Shown here in pieces: positions 1-7,559 of a DNA stretch of 36,623 nt (position 1 is its first letter; every line of letters starts with the position of its first letter). Source of the stretch: Pseudomonadota bacterium (lineage in GTDB: Bacteria; Pseudomonadota; Gammaproteobacteria; Steroidobacterales; Woeseiaceae). The notes below the pieces were generated by a model. It was not told where the DNA came from. It worked only from the letters and a program-made list of their open reading frames with translations, and did not search any database. The DNA lies in assembly GCA_022574185.1 (NCBI GenBank), contig JACZSM010000029.1, positions 1 through 36,623 on the forward strand, in the 5' to 3' direction. The translations under genes and the position numbers were made by a program.

Positions 1-1967
1 CCCATCTCGTTCATGCGCGCCACCATTTTGCGCGCGTGTGCCGGATGGACTCGATCATCCCGTGTTGACGTCGTAAAAAACGGAATCGGGTAGTCCGCGT
101 CCACGTCAAGATTCTGGTAGGGCGAGTATTTTGAGATGAACTCCCAATCGTCGGTATCCGGGTCGCCGTACTCGGCCATCCACGAAGCGCCGGCCAACAG
201 CACGTGATAGCGCTTCATGTCGAGCAACGGCACCTGGATGACAACGCCTTTGAACAGGTCCGGACGCTGCGTCAGCATGACACCGGTCAACAACCCACCA
301 TTGGATCCGCCACGTATGCCCAGGCGCTCGGGACTCGTGACCTTGCGCTCGATGAGGTCCTCGGCGATTGCGATGAAATCGTCATAGGCTCGCTGCCGAT
401 TCTCGAGCATTGCCGCGTGATGCCAGCGCGGACCGTACTCACCGCCGCCACGAATGTTGGCCATGACATAGGCCCCTCCGCGCTCCAGCCAACTGTGCCC
501 CACCGTTGAGCTGTAGGATGGCGGCCGGCTGATCTGAAAACCGCCGTAACCGTACAGCAACGTCGGCGTGTTGCCGTCGGCGGTGAAATCCTTTGGCAAT
601 GCGATGAAATACGGAATCTGCGTACCGTCGGCACTGGTTGCAAAATGCTGCTCCACGGTCATGCCTTCGGTATCGAAATACTCAGGCAGCGTCTGCACTT
701 TTTCAATCGAGGAACCGCCGTCGTTGCCAACGTACAGCGTATCCGGGTTCAGAAAGCTCTCGTAATTAAAGAAAAATATATTCGAATTATCATCGGCGGT
801 AATGAGAGCGATCTTGCCGATACCAGGTGACTCAATGTCCGTACCAACCCAGGCACCGTCAACGAACTCGAACCGAGTCAGTTCGCTGACGACATCGTCG
901 AGCTGATTGAGAATAATGTAGTCGCGCGTACGTAATACACCGCTCCGAACGATAGCGCTGGATTCTGTCGGCACGAATAGCGCTTCGAAATCGCGATCGC
1001 CCTGCATGAATCTCTCGAAATCGATTGCCAGTAGCGAGCCCTGTAGGTAATCGTTGCCATCGACAGACCAGTCGGTCTTAACCTCAATAATCATCTGCCC
1101 CTGAACAACACCATAAAATGCCGCGTCCTCGGGGATATCGATGAGCTGCAGATCGTGACCTTTGGCGTAGAGGTACTTGATGGAAGTAAAGAATCCCGGC
1201 GCGTTCTCCGCTATGTCATAGGCGACATTTCCATCCCATTCGCGATACACATAGGCAACCACGTCGGCCTGCTCGCCTGAAAATATTTCGGTCGCCTCAT
1301 CGAGCGGCTCGCCACGACGCCATACTCGTGACGTGCGCGCGTATCCTGAATCCGTCAGGCTGCCTTCGCCAAAGTCGCTGCCAATATACAGCGTATCTTC
1401 GTCCACCCATATCGCGATCGTCTTGGCTTCCTCAACCTGGAAGCCGTCGGCCACGAATTCGTGGTCTTCAACATCAAACTCACGGATGACCGTTGCGTCC
1501 GCTCCACCGCGCGAAAGATCCAACAGGCAGCGACGGTAATCGGGGCGCAAACATGTCGCACCCTTCCAGACCCAGTCTTCATCCTCTGCTTCGGCAAGCG
1601 CGTCTAGATCAAGCAGAATTTCCCAGTCCGGATCACCCGCGATGTAATCATCAAGCGTCGTACGTCGCCACAAGCCGCGTCGGTTATCGGCGTCTTTCCA
1701 GTAGTTGTAAATAAAGTCGCCGCGCAGGACGGGCGTCAGGATCTTATCGGCAGAATCGTAGTTCTCGAGATTCTGCGCACGCAGGGGCTCATAGGTCGGC
1801 AATGCTTCAAGATAAGAAAGTGAAACTTCGTTCTGCTCCTCGACCCAGGCAAGCGCCTCCTCACCGCCCACGTCTTCGAGCCAGAGATATGGGTCTTCAG
1901 CCGTGTCTTTTTGCGTACAGCCACCCAGAACTAACAGCGCCAAGGCTGCAGTAACAAATTTTCGCAT
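1..1967 (-). CDS. Prolyl oligopeptidase family serine peptidase (S9), lipoprotein, 3' end outside window
   Basis: The gene starts at ATG 1967 and reads without a stop to the window edge, giving 655 residues of a family that is usually about 700 long. It begins with a lipoprotein signal peptide whose lipobox ends LGGC at Cys17, followed by the N-terminal PYLWLED motif typical of S9A peptidases and a beta-propeller region. The C-terminal alpha/beta-hydrolase domain has the nucleophile motif GGSNGG with Ser at about residue 555, and the DDRVHP segment carrying the acid residue at about 637. The catalytic His should lie about 30 residues further on, outside the window. The family cleaves short peptides after proline; here the enzyme is probably tethered in the periplasm. 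It stands alone, with a 64-base gap to the upstream gene. Family assignment is secure; substrate is not known. Confidence 0.93.
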   Translation of the reverse strand, partial: MRKFVTAALALLVLGGCTQKDTAEDPYLWLEDVGGEEALAWVEEQNEVSLSYLEALPTYEPLRAQNLENYDSADKILTPVLRGDFIYNYWKDADNRRGLWRRTTLDDYIAGDPDWEILLDLDALAEAEDEDWVWKGATCLRPDYRRCLLDLSRGGADATVIREFDVEDHEFVADGFQVEEAKTIAIWVDEDTLYIGSDFGEGSLTDSGYARTSRVWRRGEPLDEATEIFSGEQADVVAYVYREWDGNVAYDIAENAPGFFTSIKYLYAKGHDLQLIDIPEDAAFYGVVQGQMIIEVKTDWSVDGNDYLQGSLLAIDFERFMQGDRDFEALFVPTESSAIVRSGVLRTRDYIILNQLDDVVSELTRFEFVDGAWVGTDIESPGIGKIALITADDNSNIFFFNYESFLNPDTLYVGNDGGSSIEKVQTLPEYFDTEGMTVEQHFATSADGTQIPYFIALPKDFTADGNTPTLLYGYGGFQISRPPSYSSTVGHSWLERGGAYVMANIRGGGEYGPRWHHAAMLENRQRAYDDFIAIAEDLIERKVTSPERLGIRGGSNGGLLTGVMLTQRPDLFKGVVIQVPLLDMKRYHVLLAGASWMAEYGDPDTDDWEFISKYSPYQNLDVDADYPIPFFTTSTRDDRVHPAHARKMVARMNEM

Positions 1968-2031
1968 CAGTCACATCACTTTCATTTTGCAGGGGCGAGA
2001 GTCTAGCATCCCCGCGAAAGCGCCAAAAACG

Positions 2032-2784
2032 CTATTCGTAACGACCGATTTCCGCTTCGATTAGCTGCGTCAGCTCATCGGCCGAAAAGCTGCTGTAGTG
2101 GCCGCCGAAGACCGTGGTCACCGCAAGTTCCCCAAGCCGTTTCAGGCTTGCTTCATAGTCTGCGGTGACCTGAGCAGGAAAATCCCGCTTGTCCGGATCG
2201 ATAAAAAGTGTCTCGCCACCAAATAGATACCCCGTCGCTGCTTCCCACAGGGCCAGGCTCCCAGGTGTACGACCCGGAATATGCAATACCTCGAACTTAC
2301 GGTTGCCCAGGTCAATAATATCTCCATCTTCCAGGAGTCGCGTCGGCGCCGCGCCGGGCAGCACGTAGTCTTCGAGTCGAAAGCCGGCCTTGGGTACGGC
2401 CAGCAAACGATTCTCGATGCCGAGATAGTCCGATAAATCACGCAACTTGGGATGTGTCAGGGCCTCGGCCTCAAGCGCATGGCAGGCGCGCTCGTCGAAG
2501 CTGTAAAAACCACTGGAATGGTCGAAGTTCGAGCAGAGCGCAACCGCGAGCACCGGTCTTGGAGTCATTTCGGCAATCAGTGGCGCGAGCGGCACGATCC
2601 CGGTGCCGCTGTCAACGACCAGGTCACGCTCTGACCCTTGAACGAGCCAGACAGATCCGGCCCAATAAGGATCAATGTGGATCTCACGCAACCGCGTTAT
2701 ATCGCCCGGATAAGAATCAACGCTATACCAGGATTCGGCCACCGGTAAAGCCTCGTAGTCGACCATCATGTCTGGACACCCCAT
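2032..2784 (-). CDS. Metallo-beta-lactamase-fold protein with degenerate metal-binding residues
   Basis: A 250-residue single-domain protein with the length and motif order of small MBL-fold hydrolases: an early VVDSG strand-turn (residues 57-60), a motif 2 region, PGxTPGS (170-175), a motif 4 region and GGH near the end (227-229). The usual HxHxDH motif reads CSNFDH at residues 84-89, so the first two His are Cys and Asn. The usual His of PGHTPGS is Arg172, and the usual bridging Asp of motif 4 is Glu191. Asp88, His89 and His229 are kept. The fold is well supported; a normal two-zinc hydrolase is doubtful. It could be inactive, mononuclear or use another metal. The start is ATG 2784, with AAAGG nine bases upstream. 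It is divergent from the exported Rossmann protein, with about 70 bases between them. Confidence 0.85.
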   Translation of the reverse strand: MGCPDMMVDYEALPVAESWYSVDSYPGDITRLREIHIDPYWAGSVWLVQGSERDLVVDSGTGIVPLAPLIAEMTPRPVLAVALCSNFDHSSGFYSFDERACHALEAEALTHPKLRDLSDYLGIENRLLAVPKAGFRLEDYVLPGAAPTRLLEDGDIIDLGNRKFEVLHIPGRTPGSLALWEAATGYLFGGETLFIDPDKRDFPAQVTADYEASLKRLGELAVTTVFGGHYSSFSADELTQLIEAEIGRYE

Positions 2785-2854
2785 TGGTCTGGCCTTTAAA
2801 CTTTGAACCCGACAATATCAAAAAATCTGGCTCATATTGCCCGGGAGATACGCC

Positions 2855-3667
2855 GTGAAAAGATTTTCAGCTAAGGTACTGTGCGCGACAATTATATTCT
2901 GTGCAGCCGCGAATGCTGTGGCAGAGCGGGAAACGATTGCGATTATCGGCACGGGAGACATGGGCGATTCTTTCGGTCAGCGCTTTGCCGCACTTGGCTA
3001 CACGGTAGTCTACGGCTCGCGAACTCCTGACAGCGATCGAGTCAAGGCAGTGGTTGCACTGACAGGACACGGTGCGACCGTCACGACTCAAAAAGAGGCA
3101 GCACGCCGGGGCGATATCATATTCCTGCCAATCGGCTGGCCTGCAATGGAAACGGCCGCGCAAAGCCTGGGCAATCTTGACGGCAAGATCGTCGTAGATC
3201 CGTCAATGCCCTGGACGCAAGGTGACGACGGTTATCCTGAGTCCATGCTGGAGACCTCCAGCGCGGAAATGATCCAGCAATGGAACCCCGGTGCGAAGGT
3301 GGTCAAGGCGCTCGGCACGATGAGCTCCCTGCTTATCGATCACCCCGATACGGTCGACGGGCCTGTGACGATTCCGATCGCCTCGGATGACCGGGCCGCC
3401 AAGGAGCGGATCGCCCAACTGATCGACGAAATGGGCCTTGATCCAGTGGATTTTGGGCCACTCAGAATGGCCAGGACGATCGAAGTCCTGCAAATGATCT
3501 ACCTGATTCCGTTAATGCAGCGACGCAGCACTGAATGGGAATTCGTCTTCCGACGCAACGCAGACTGGGCTTGCAAATGGGGAGATGACTGGAGCGTGGA
3601 TGTCTTCGATGCAGATGATCTCGCCCAGATGCCCGACAAGCAGAAACCGCCGATCCCCTGCCAGTAG
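2855..3667 (+). CDS. Exported NAD(P)-binding (F420-dependent NADP reductase-like) protein
   Basis: A GTG start at 2855 is preferred over the ATG at 2837 because GGGAGA lies seven bases before it and because the protein then begins directly with a signal peptide (MKRF, hydrophobic stretch, then AANAVAE). The product is about 270 residues. The mature part opens with a Rossmann dinucleotide motif, IIGTGDMG, followed by YGSRTPDS at the second strand, the pattern seen in the NpdG/F420-dependent NADP reductase and related coenzyme-binding proteins. Further on are a DPSMPW segment and KALGTMSS. The family is normally cytoplasmic, so the signal peptide is unusual. The reaction cannot be deduced; it may be an oxidoreductase or a cofactor-binding protein in the periplasm. 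The methyltransferase gene follows after 20 bases and may be cotranscribed. Confidence 0.8.
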   Translation: MKRFSAKVLCATIIFCAAANAVAERETIAIIGTGDMGDSFGQRFAALGYTVVYGSRTPDSDRVKAVVALTGHGATVTTQKEAARRGDIIFLPIGWPAMETAAQSLGNLDGKIVVDPSMPWTQGDDGYPESMLETSSAEMIQQWNPGAKVVKALGTMSSLLIDHPDTVDGPVTIPIASDDRAAKERIAQLIDEMGLDPVDFGPLRMARTIEVLQMIYLIPLMQRRSTEWEFVFRRNADWACKWGDDWSVDVFDADDLAQMPDKQKPPIPCQ

Positions 3668-3687
3668 TCCGGGTGACGTAACGAAAT

Positions 3688-4365
3688 ATGGCATCTCCGC
3701 TAAATGATCCCAAGCTTGAGGCGCTGCTGGCTCGTCTACATGCGCAAAGCGACACGCAAATCGACGCAACAGACGCATATTACGAGAGACGAGAGCGCGA
3801 AGGAACATCGGACCCCGCAGGCTACAATGATGACGAAACGCATCGCTTTCTCGCGGACAAGCTGGTAGCGCTGGACCGGGACAAGGCCGAGTTCTGCTAC
3901 TTGCTCTGCCGGGCGCTGCGAGCGACGCGCATCGTCGAAGCCGGTACTTCGTTCGGTGTATCGACTATGTACCTGGCGGCCGCCGTGCGAGACAACCAGG
4001 TCGAAAACGGAGTGGTGATCGGCACCGAGTACGAACCCAGCAAAGCAAAAATTGCCCTTGCAAATTTTGCCGAGGCGGGCCTGAGCGAATTCATCGATTT
4101 GCGCGAGGGCGATCTTCGCGAGACGCTAAAGGACGTCGGCGGTCCGGTGGATTTCATGCTAGTCGACATCTGGGACGTGGCCCTGCCCGCGCTCGAGCGC
4201 GTCTCGTCGAGCCTGCGCCCCGGAGCCATCGTGGCCTGCGACAACACTACCGAGTCCGCCGCCGAGTACCGCGACTATTTTGAATTTGTAAATGACCCTG
4301 TCAATCGGTTTCGAACAATGACGATTCCGTTTCAGGGCGGTTTCGAGCTCACCGTACGAATTTAA
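3688..4365 (+). CDS. Class I SAM-dependent methyltransferase (O-methyltransferase-like)
   Basis: A 225-residue protein with a class I methyltransferase core. Motif I is VEAGTSFGVST (residues 83-93), the acidic residue at the end of strand 2 is Glu114 in IGTEYEPSKA, and the strand 4 motif reads VDFMLVDIWD. The layout, with an N-terminal helical part of about 70 residues before motif I, fits the family of catechol/caffeoyl-CoA-type O-methyltransferases and their uncharacterised relatives. The methyl acceptor is unknown. The gene follows the exported Rossmann protein by 20 bases on the same strand and converges on the lipoprotein gene. The start ATG has a GGTGACG sequence 10-15 bases upstream. 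Confidence 0.85.
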   Translation: MASPLNDPKLEALLARLHAQSDTQIDATDAYYERREREGTSDPAGYNDDETHRFLADKLVALDRDKAEFCYLLCRALRATRIVEAGTSFGVSTMYLAAAVRDNQVENGVVIGTEYEPSKAKIALANFAEAGLSEFIDLREGDLRETLKDVGGPVDFMLVDIWDVALPALERVSSSLRPGAIVACDNTTESAAEYRDYFEFVNDPVNRFRTMTIPFQGGFELTVRI

Positions 4366-4366
4366 G

Positions 4367-4396
4367 CTGATATGTGACTGGCACAAGTATCAGTCA
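4367..4396. terminator. Weak bidirectional hairpin between convergent genes
   Basis: The 24 bases between the methyltransferase stop and the lipoprotein stop contain the inverted repeat TGACTG (4375-4380) / CAGTCA (4391-4396) with a 10-base loop; an alternative pairing CTGATA (4367-4372) / TATCAG (4388-4393) overlaps it. There is no clear T-run. The convergent position suggests termination; the stems are short. Confidence 0.35.
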
Positions 4397-5331
4397 GGTG
4401 CCGACAGAATCGTCAGGTTATAGTCCCACGATGTTGTAGTCGCGTCCCAAACATGAACGCCGACGTAATAGGGCAACCCGGCTTCCAACACAGCACTCAC
4501 AAACTGTTCTTCCAGTACGCCACCCGTTGTGCCGGCTATTTCTTCAAGGCTCTGGTTCCTGAGTGTCAGGAACCATTTTTCGGTCTTCGTTCCACGCAGG
4601 CACACGAGTGGGTCATTGCAGAGGTAAATCTCGTAGGAACCGGTTTCAGGCGGCGTGAAGACATAGAAATCAACACTATCGTTGGCCACGCCGCTAACAG
4701 ATCCGGCGCCGTCGGCGGCCGTTCGTTCAGTCGCGATTCGCATCGGAAAGGTGAGCGGATTGGCCGATTGCAGTGGCTCGTTTGGCTCAGCTTCGCCCTG
4801 TCGGTACACAGTGGCAACGCGTGAGTCACCGGCTATGTCGGCGCTAGCCGTCGTACAGCCACTGTTGGTCCACGCGTAACTGGTAGCGAATAACGGTGCC
4901 TGCAGGCACAATGCGGACGAACTCGTCGGCTCGACAAAAATATTGACGAAATCCTCGCTCGTTGCACCGTCACTTCCGATTGCACTGAGACGAAACGTCA
5001 AAGATGTGGTTTCGATAACAGCTGGTGCTACAAATCGACCGACACCGCCATAAGTCGAGTTCTGACTGATAATTGTTACGGTCGGACCACTGATTTGAGT
5101 CCAGGAATAATTCAGGGGCAAGCCAAGCGAATGAGCTGCGTCGCCCGGCAGCCCAACCGTATCCCCCTCCGTCACTGTTTTGTCCGAGCCAGCGTAAACG
5201 GCCACCGTACCAAGAAATCTTGAAACCGAAGTGCCATCGCAGACAGGATCGCAATTCGCACCGCCACCGACAGTACAGGCATTCATCAGTAGCGCGGTGA
5301 CAACACCAGTTATTAATTTTGCGTATCTCAC
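4390..5331 (-). CDS. Lipoprotein with PKD-like and PPC-like domains
   Basis: A GTG start at 5331 is chosen because AGGA lies seven bases upstream and because it places a lipoprotein signal directly at the N-terminus (MRYAKLITGVVTALLMNAC, lipid-modified Cys19). The product is 313 residues. After a Cys-rich linker there is a PKD/REJ-like beta-sandwich segment with TVTEGDTV and YSWTQISGP. The C-terminal half has DSVDFYVFTPPETGSYEI, the pattern of bacterial pre-peptidase C-terminal (PPC) domains. Four or more Cys suggest disulfides in the periplasm or at the surface. No catalytic motif is seen, so it is probably a binding or adhesion lipoprotein. It is divergent from the GFA-family gene, with only about 40 bases between the two starts. 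Confidence 0.72.
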   Translation of the reverse strand: MRYAKLITGVVTALLMNACTVGGGANCDPVCDGTSVSRFLGTVAVYAGSDKTVTEGDTVGLPGDAAHSLGLPLNYSWTQISGPTVTIISQNSTYGGVGRFVAPAVIETTSLTFRLSAIGSDGATSEDFVNIFVEPTSSSALCLQAPLFATSYAWTNSGCTTASADIAGDSRVATVYRQGEAEPNEPLQSANPLTFPMRIATERTAADGAGSVSGVANDSVDFYVFTPPETGSYEIYLCNDPLVCLRGTKTEKWFLTLRNQSLEEIAGTTGGVLEEQFVSAVLEAGLPYYVGVHVWDATTTSWDYNLTILSAPD

Positions 5332-5356
5332 AGAAAATTCCTGCAGCCACAGCGGT

Positions 5357-5362
5357 ATTATA
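5357..5362 (-). promoter_or_regulatory. Candidate -10 box for the PKD lipoprotein gene
   Basis: TATAAT on the minus strand, 26 bases before the GTG start of the lipoprotein gene. No convincing -35 box is seen at 16-18 bases distance, so this rests on the -10 hexamer and position only. Confidence 0.35.
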
Positions 5363-5372
5363 GTGGCTTTCA

Positions 5373-5876
5373 ATGAGTGCTGATGACATGACGGAAATAG
5401 AAAGCAAATACGTGGGCGGCTGCACCTGCGGCGCCGTCCGTTACCGGATGGAGGCAAAGCCCATCATTGTTCACTGCTGTCATTGTCACTGGTGCCAGAG
5501 GGAAACCGGCGCTGCCTTCGCGCTGAACGCAATGATCGAGGCCGATCGAGTAACACTGCTGCAGGGCGAACCAGAGATGGTGGCAATTCCTTCCAACAGC
5601 GGCAAAGGTCAGGATATCTGTCGTTGCCCGAATTGTCGCATTGCGCTATGGAGTAATTATGCGGCCGCGGGAGACAAGCTGCATTTTATCCGGGTTGGAA
5701 CGCTGGATGAGGCGCATCGATTGCCGCCGGATATTCATATATTTACGGCATCGAAGCAGCCCTGGATCGTCATCCCGGACGGACAAGCTGCCGTCGAATC
5801 GTACTACGATCGCGAAGAGTACTGGTCGCAAAAAAGCCTGTCACGGCGGCGACAGGTACTAGGACTAACTGACTAA
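5373..5876 (+). CDS. GFA-family (CENP-V/glutathione-dependent formaldehyde-activating-like) zinc protein
   Basis: A 167-residue protein with the complete cysteine pattern of the GFA fold: CTC at 17-19, a CCHCHWC cluster at 35-41, and CRCPNC at 83-88, which in this family hold two zinc ions. The length matches single-domain GFA proteins. Family members were named for glutathione-dependent formaldehyde activation, but most have no proven reaction, so only the fold is claimed. It lies divergent from the lipoprotein gene and convergent with a small minus-strand gene 16 bases beyond its stop. Confidence 0.88.
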   Translation: MSADDMTEIESKYVGGCTCGAVRYRMEAKPIIVHCCHCHWCQRETGAAFALNAMIEADRVTLLQGEPEMVAIPSNSGKGQDICRCPNCRIALWSNYAAAGDKLHFIRVGTLDEAHRLPPDIHIFTASKQPWIVIPDGQAAVESYYDREEYWSQKSLSRRRQVLGLTD

Positions 5877-5892
5877 TTTCACCGCTGTGACG

Positions 5893-6099
5893 CTATGCCG
5901 CCTTTTCCACGATCATACTGCCGGACACTTCACCCACCAACACTTGCGCACTGGATTGCCTTCTACAGATGATTTCGCACATGTGCTCTAGGCGACCCGG
6001 ATCAAGCTGCCCCTGAGTGCTTTTCAGTGTATGCAGCATGGTTTCGACTTCGCCCAGTATGTTGTAAGCCGTTTCAAGCTTGTCTTGCGGATTTTTCAT
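5893..6099 (-). CDS. Small protein of unknown function (68 aa)
   Basis: The preferred start is ATG 6099 (MKNPQDKLE), with AGGGG six to seven bases upstream; an upstream ATG at 6153 would add 18 residues without a ribosome binding site. The product looks helical and mainly polar: residues 8-35 (ETAYNILGEVETMLHTL...) could form an amphipathic helix, and a CEIICRR segment follows. No family is recognised. It lies 142 bases downstream of the broken histidine kinase on the same strand and may have belonged to the same transcript, for example as a signalling accessory; that link is inference. Confidence 0.5.
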   Translation of the reverse strand: MKNPQDKLETAYNILGEVETMLHTLKSTQGQLDPGRLEHMCEIICRRQSSAQVLVGEVSGSMIVEKAA

Positions 6100-6241
6100 T
6101 CTCAACCCCTGGATTCGAGTAACACAAGAAAGTTTGCCAATCTCCGTTAACACATTATCGGCAGAAGCTGCTAACTCTGTAGCGATTCAGTTGTGGGTTA
6201 CTGCCCAGGCACAATCTACTGGCTGCGCTTGCCGCTGCGAT

Positions 6242-7396
6242 CTATGCATGCGGCGCGGATATTTTCGCCGGCAGCCGCACTGTAAATTCCGTACCCTGGC
6301 CCAGCTCGCTTGCAACCGTGACGTCACCGCCCATCAAGCGGCAAAATTCGCGGCTGATCGTGAGCCCCAGTCCAGTGCCCGACTGGTCCCGGCTCCTGGT
6401 GTTCTCGCCCTGAAAAAATGGCTCGAATACCTTTTCAATTTGTTCGGCACTCATACCGATGCCAGTGTCTCGCACTTCGAACTTAATGATGTCGCTGCCA
6501 TTGCACGCTTCTCGCTGCACGTCCAGTTCGATGCGGCCGTTATCAGTGAATTTGGCCGCATTGCTCATGAGATTAAGCAATACTTGCTGGGTCTTACCCA
6601 TATCCGATGTCATCTCACCGGATATAGTTGTGCCGTTCACTTGCAGCGCATTGCCGCTCTTTTCGATGATCGGCTTTATGGTCGCGATTACTTTGTCGAC
6701 GAGATCGTCGACCTCGAACGTGGTGATACGCAGTTCGGTCTTGCCCGCTTCGATCTTGGACATGTCCAGCACATCTGAGATCAGCGACACCAGGTGAGCC
6801 CCGGCTTCTTTAATTTTCTGTAATCCGGCATTCAGCTCGGGATGCTCAGTCTCGAGTTGCTGTGTCTCGTCCAGCATCAGCTCGCTGTAACCTATGATAG
6901 TGTGCAAGGGCGTGCGCAGCTCGTGGCTCATCCTGGCCAGAAACTCCGATTTCGCACGATTGGCTGCCTCTGCGACCTCCTTGGCGACAATCAGTTCGCT
7001 CTCCGCTTGCCGGAGCTCAGTGATGTCCTGAACGACGCAGTTCACGCCCACGACTGTGCCATTCTCGTCTATGTCCGGGTAGAAGCTGGTAAGGTAAGTC
7101 TTCAACTCATTCGGATGCGCCGGTGTCGCCGTTTCGATTTCCTACGCCGCGAACGGTACCCCGGTATCGATAACCTGGTGGATGTGCGGCGCAATACCGG
7201 GCGCAGCGTCTCCAAGCACTTCCTCGAATGTTTTCCCCAGGTGTTCTTCCACCGAAATTGCGTGCAATCGGGCAAGCCACTCGTTGATATAGCGATAACG
7301 CAGTTGCGTGTCGAAATAGCATAGTCCAACCGGCGCGATAGCATAGAGACGCTCTACCTCAATCGCTCGCTCAGTGTCTGGCACGCGATTCTGCAA
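6242..7396 (-). pseudogene. PAS-domain sensor histidine kinase interrupted by an in-frame amber codon
   Basis: Reading from TTG 7396, or GTG three codons later, 84 codons encode a PAS domain (AIAPVGLCYFDTQLRY onward), then TAG at 7144-7142, then 300 further codons in the same frame. The segment after the TAG (EIETATP) continues directly into the PAC end of the same domain ([23 protein letters not shown]), so nothing is missing but one codon. The kinase part is complete: a coiled linker, H-box MSHELRTPL with His at codon 158, N-box [17 protein letters not shown] and GTGLGL ATP-lid motifs. A stop (TGA) lies two codons upstream of the TTG, so a longer N-terminus may also have been lost. It may be a young pseudogene, a sequencing error, or translated in two pieces (TTG 7105 could restart). 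No response regulator is adjacent. Confidence 0.82.
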
Positions 7397-7443
7397 TGGA
7401 ATTCAAATTTCGTGGGTAGAAGAATTGGATCTGGCGCCGAAAA

Positions 7444-7449
7444 ATTATA
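7444..7449 (-). promoter_or_regulatory. Candidate -10 box upstream of the histidine kinase
   Basis: TATAAT on the minus strand, 48 bases before the TTG start. The -35 region is weak (CCCTT at the right distance). Supported by the hexamer and its position only. Confidence 0.3.
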
Positions 7450-7488
7450 ATCCTGTCCAATTGGTTAAGGGTAGTGCCTGTTGATTTG

Positions 7489-7521
7489 AGAACATCCGCT
7501 TCTGGTCGAAACCGAGCATTC
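7489..7521. repeat. Possible degenerate copy of a dispersed intergenic palindrome
   Basis: The sequence from 7489 pairs imperfectly with itself around GGTCGAAA: GAACATCCGCT on the left against CGAGCATTC on the right. It resembles, from memory, an intergenic palindrome of the type ATGTCCGCTTTGGGTCGAAA that is scattered through many proteobacterial genomes. Only one copy is visible in the window, so the call is weak. Confidence 0.25.
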
Positions 7522-7537
7522 ACAGAACTGGCATGTT

Positions 7538-7543
7538 TATAAT
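7538..7543 (+). promoter_or_regulatory. Candidate -10 box for the ABC transporter gene
   Basis: TATAAT on the plus strand ends 16 bases before the ATG at 7560 and 37 before the alternative ATG at 7581. The -35 region (AGCATT) is poor. If this is the true promoter, the 7581 start would leave a more normal leader. Confidence 0.35.
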
Positions 7544-7559
7544 GAACTAAAGGCCGCTC

